Of a stretch of DNA of 37,417 nt, positions 34,258 through 37,417 are shown piece by piece. The DNA is from Deltaproteobacteria bacterium (lineage in GTDB: Bacteria > Myxococcota > Myxococcia > Myxococcales > SZAS-1), in contig JAFEBB010000072.1 of NCBI GenBank assembly GCA_018266075.1, forward strand, positions 1 to 37,417, in the 5' to 3' direction. The translations under genes were made by a program, and so were the position numbers. Every line of letters begins with the position of its first letter. Within the stretch, counting starts at the first letter, position 1. The notes beneath the pieces were generated by a model. The model was not told the origin of the DNA. It searched no databases and saw nothing but the letters and a program-made list of their open reading frames with translations.

Positions 34258-34902
34258 CTACTTCAGCAGCTTGAACGCGCGCGGCGACCAGTCGTTCTTC
34301 GCGATGCCGGGGATGCACCAGAGCATGCACAGCGGCTCGATGGCGCGCGCCGCCTCCACCTTGCCCATGTCGGCCGTCTCCCAGCCGAACTGCTCGAGGA
34401 TGCCGCCCACCTGCTTCTTGGCGCCCTCGTCGTTGCCGCAGATGAACATGCTCGGCCGGCCGCCCTGGAAGCTCGGGTTCACCATGAACGGGCCGCCCAC
34501 CGAGTTGAAGCACTTCACGAACTTCGCCTCCGGGAACTCCTTCTGCAGCCGCTCCATCAGCGACTCGTTCGGCCCGGTGAAGTAGGCGAGCACGCCGTTC
34601 ACGGGCGGCTTCTTCTCGTCGATGGGGTTGCAGGTGTCGATGACGGTCTTGCCCGCGAGGTTCGCGGCGCCCGCCAGCTTGAGCGAGTCCACGGCGGCCG
34701 CGCCCTTGGCCGCCAGCACGAGCAGCTCGCCGAACTTCGCGGCGTCGGCGTTGGAGCCCACCTTCGCCTTGCCGTTCTCCTTGCGCCAGTCGTCGAGCGA
34801 GGCCGGAGAGCGTGTGCCGAGCATGACCTCGTGGCCGTGCTTCAAGAAGCCCGCGCCGAGCGTCTGCGCGACGCCGCCCGAGCCGACGATTCCGATCTTC
34901 AT
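34258..34902 (-). CDS. F420-reductase-like NAD(P)-binding oxidoreductase
   Basis: The protein has 214 residues, with strong GGAGGGG before ATG 34900-34902. The Rossmann start MKIGIVGSGGVAQTLGAGF and MLGTRSP match the NADPH:F420 oxidoreductase (pfam F420_oxidored) family. Later family segments are GKTVIDTCNPI, VKCFNSVGG and GNDEGAK, with the end ARAIEPLCMLWCIPG. True F420 use is not implied; many bacterial members act on other substrates or are uncharacterised. No F420 biosynthesis gene is in the window. It diverges from the aquaporin gene over 168 bp. The kinase gene follows 88 bp downstream on the same strand. Confidence 0.9.
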   Translation of the reverse strand: MKIGIVGSGGVAQTLGAGFLKHGHEVMLGTRSPASLDDWRKENGKAKVGSNADAAKFGELLVLAAKGAAAVDSLKLAGAANLAGKTVIDTCNPIDEKKPPVNGVLAYFTGPNESLMERLQKEFPEAKFVKCFNSVGGPFMVNPSFQGGRPSMFICGNDEGAKKQVGGILEQFGWETADMGKVEAARAIEPLCMLWCIPGIAKNDWSPRAFKLLK

Positions 34903-35070
34903 GGTTGCCCCTCCAGCCGCGGGTGGATGCGGCCACGGGAGCCTAGCCGTTCACGCGTCGCTTGGGTGCTCGGAGAAAGAGCGGTGCCTCGCCTGTGCTG
35001 CATTTTGGACAGCAAGGCCTAGCTTCACCGCGAACGACTGCGCCGCTGGGTGGCGCGCGGGTGAGCGGCC

Positions 35071-35816
35071 ATGAATCAGAAGACCAGGTCATATTGGGCG
35101 GAGTTCGTGGGGACGTTCGTCCTCGTCTTGGGCGGCGTGGGAACGGCGGTCCTCGCGGGGCCCTCAGTGGGGCAGGTGGGCATCGCCCTGGCGTTCGGGT
35201 TCTCGCTTCTGGTGATGGTCTATGCCATCGGCCCCATCTCCGGCTGCCACGTGAACCCGGCCGTGACCCTCGCGTTCTTGCTGCGCGGCCGGGTCAACGT
35301 TCAAACGGCCGTGGGCTACTGGATCGCTCAGTTCTGCGGCGCCTTCGTGGCGGCGCTCTGTGTGTGGCTCATCGCACGCGGCAACGTGATGGGCTTCCAC
35401 CCGGCTGCGACCGGCTTCGGAGCGAATGGCTACGGCGCGCACTCGCCCGGCGGCTTCAACGCCGCCTCGGCCTTCCTGTGCGAGGTGCTGATGAGCGCGA
35501 TCTTCGTTCTCACCGTGCTCACCGCGACCCAGAAGCGCGCGCCGGTGGGCTTCGCGGGGCTCGCGATCGGACTCATGCTCACGCTGGTCCACCTGGTGAG
35601 CATCCCCGTCACCAACACCTCGGTGAACCCCGCGCGGAGCTTTGCGCCGGCGCTCTTCGTGGGCGGCTGGGCGCTCGGGCAGTTGTGGATGTTCATCGTG
35701 GCGCCCGCGCTCGGGGCGGTCCTGGCGGCCAGCGTCGATGGCATCTTGCGCGAGCCCTCGGAGCGCGGCGGAGAGGTGCGCATCCCGACCTTCCACCGCG
35801 GCGCGAACGTGACCCC

Positions 35817-35820
<4 letters not shown>
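35071..35820 (+). CDS. aqpZ: AqpZ-type aquaporin
   Basis: The protein has 249 residues. Both NPA boxes are present: HVNPAVT (Asn62) and NTSVNPARS (Asn186). The selectivity filter reads Phe42, His174, Thr183 and Arg189, the water-selective set of E. coli AqpZ at almost the same numbering. The region TGFGANGYGAHSPGGF also matches AqpZ closely. Six membrane helices and the two half-helices are expected. It should pass water quickly and exclude glycerol and ions. The C-terminus has a longer tail than E. coli AqpZ (ERGGEVRIPTFHRGANVTP). Its TAG overlaps the stop of the convergent ABC-F gene (shared bases 35817-35820). Confidence 0.96.
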
Positions 35821-37322
<1,502 letters not shown>

Positions 37323-37360
37323 GGCCCGCCAAGACTGCTCGCCACGTCGAACCCTGACAA

Positions 37361-37370
37361 CTCCTAGGAG
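37361..37370. repeat. Palindrome CTCCTAGGAG near window end
   Basis: A perfect 10-bp palindrome at 37361-37370 is followed by CCTGTCCGGGTAACAGCC. It lies upstream of the ABC-F gene. The string after it looks like the end of some insertion sequences, but nothing more is inside the window. Confidence 0.25.
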
Positions 37371-37417
37371 CCTGTCCGGGTAACAGCCAGCAAGCGATCG
37401 ACGCCCGCACGTTGGCC

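Noticed and set aside
34258-34902. A true coenzyme F420 system
   Set aside because: Only one F420-reductase-like gene is present; the family is broad and no F420 biosynthesis or other F420 enzyme is in the window.

Overview
The window is uniformly GC-rich apart from two short AT-richer intergenic islands. It looks like chromosomal DNA of a myxobacterium or a close relative (Myxococcota). The evidence is a MYXO-CTERM-like C-terminal tail on a secreted protease, eight lipobox lipoproteins, repeated cysteine-rich modules of the DPxNCGxCGxxC and CGxxxDGCGG kinds, two large Ser/Thr protein kinases (one with the HRDVSPxN loop and PEGA repeats) and an ECF sigma/kinase pair. I found no tRNA, rRNA, CRISPR array, phage gene or intact insertion sequence.

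Layout. Bases 1-6088 hold a secreted block: a Cys-rich lipoprotein running off the left edge, a CAP-domain lipoprotein, a monohaem cytochrome c lipoprotein, and a sedolisin (S53) protease with Cys-rich modules and a sorting tail. A gene-poor gap (6089-6954) carries a perfect tandem duplication and nested inverted repeats. Rightward genes follow: a PAS-PAS-GAF-GAF histidine kinase, a GT39-like membrane glycosyltransferase and a Kup potassium transporter. Bases 12959-16794 read leftward: an ECF sigma factor overlapping a zinc-ribbon Ser/Thr kinase, a small membrane protein with a DCC-family thiol protein, and an exported protein of unknown function. A zinc-finger/AT-hook-like small protein diverges from the sigma factor across a promoter region with two adjacent dyads.

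Bases 17535-22944 form a three-gene, overlapping leftward operon: two giant Cys-rich lipoproteins followed by a cytosolic CYTH enzyme. This is the least explained arrangement in the window. Bases 23538-28990 carry envelope genes: a TTG-initiated lipoprotein, a DUF3943 outer-membrane protein, an endonuclease/exonuclease/phosphatase-fold lipoprotein, a FadL-like barrel and a small unknown. Bases 28992-31851 hold a Kelch-like lipoprotein, then a cold-shock protein divergent from a fatty-acid desaturase. The right end has a PEGA-containing Ser/Thr kinase, an F420-reductase-like oxidoreductase, an AqpZ-type aquaporin and an ABC-F ATPase.

Taken together the window is mostly cell-surface and signalling functions. 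Six of its seven convergent gene pairs meet with stop codons touching, overlapping or within 7 bp. The seventh is separated by a strong hairpin terminator.
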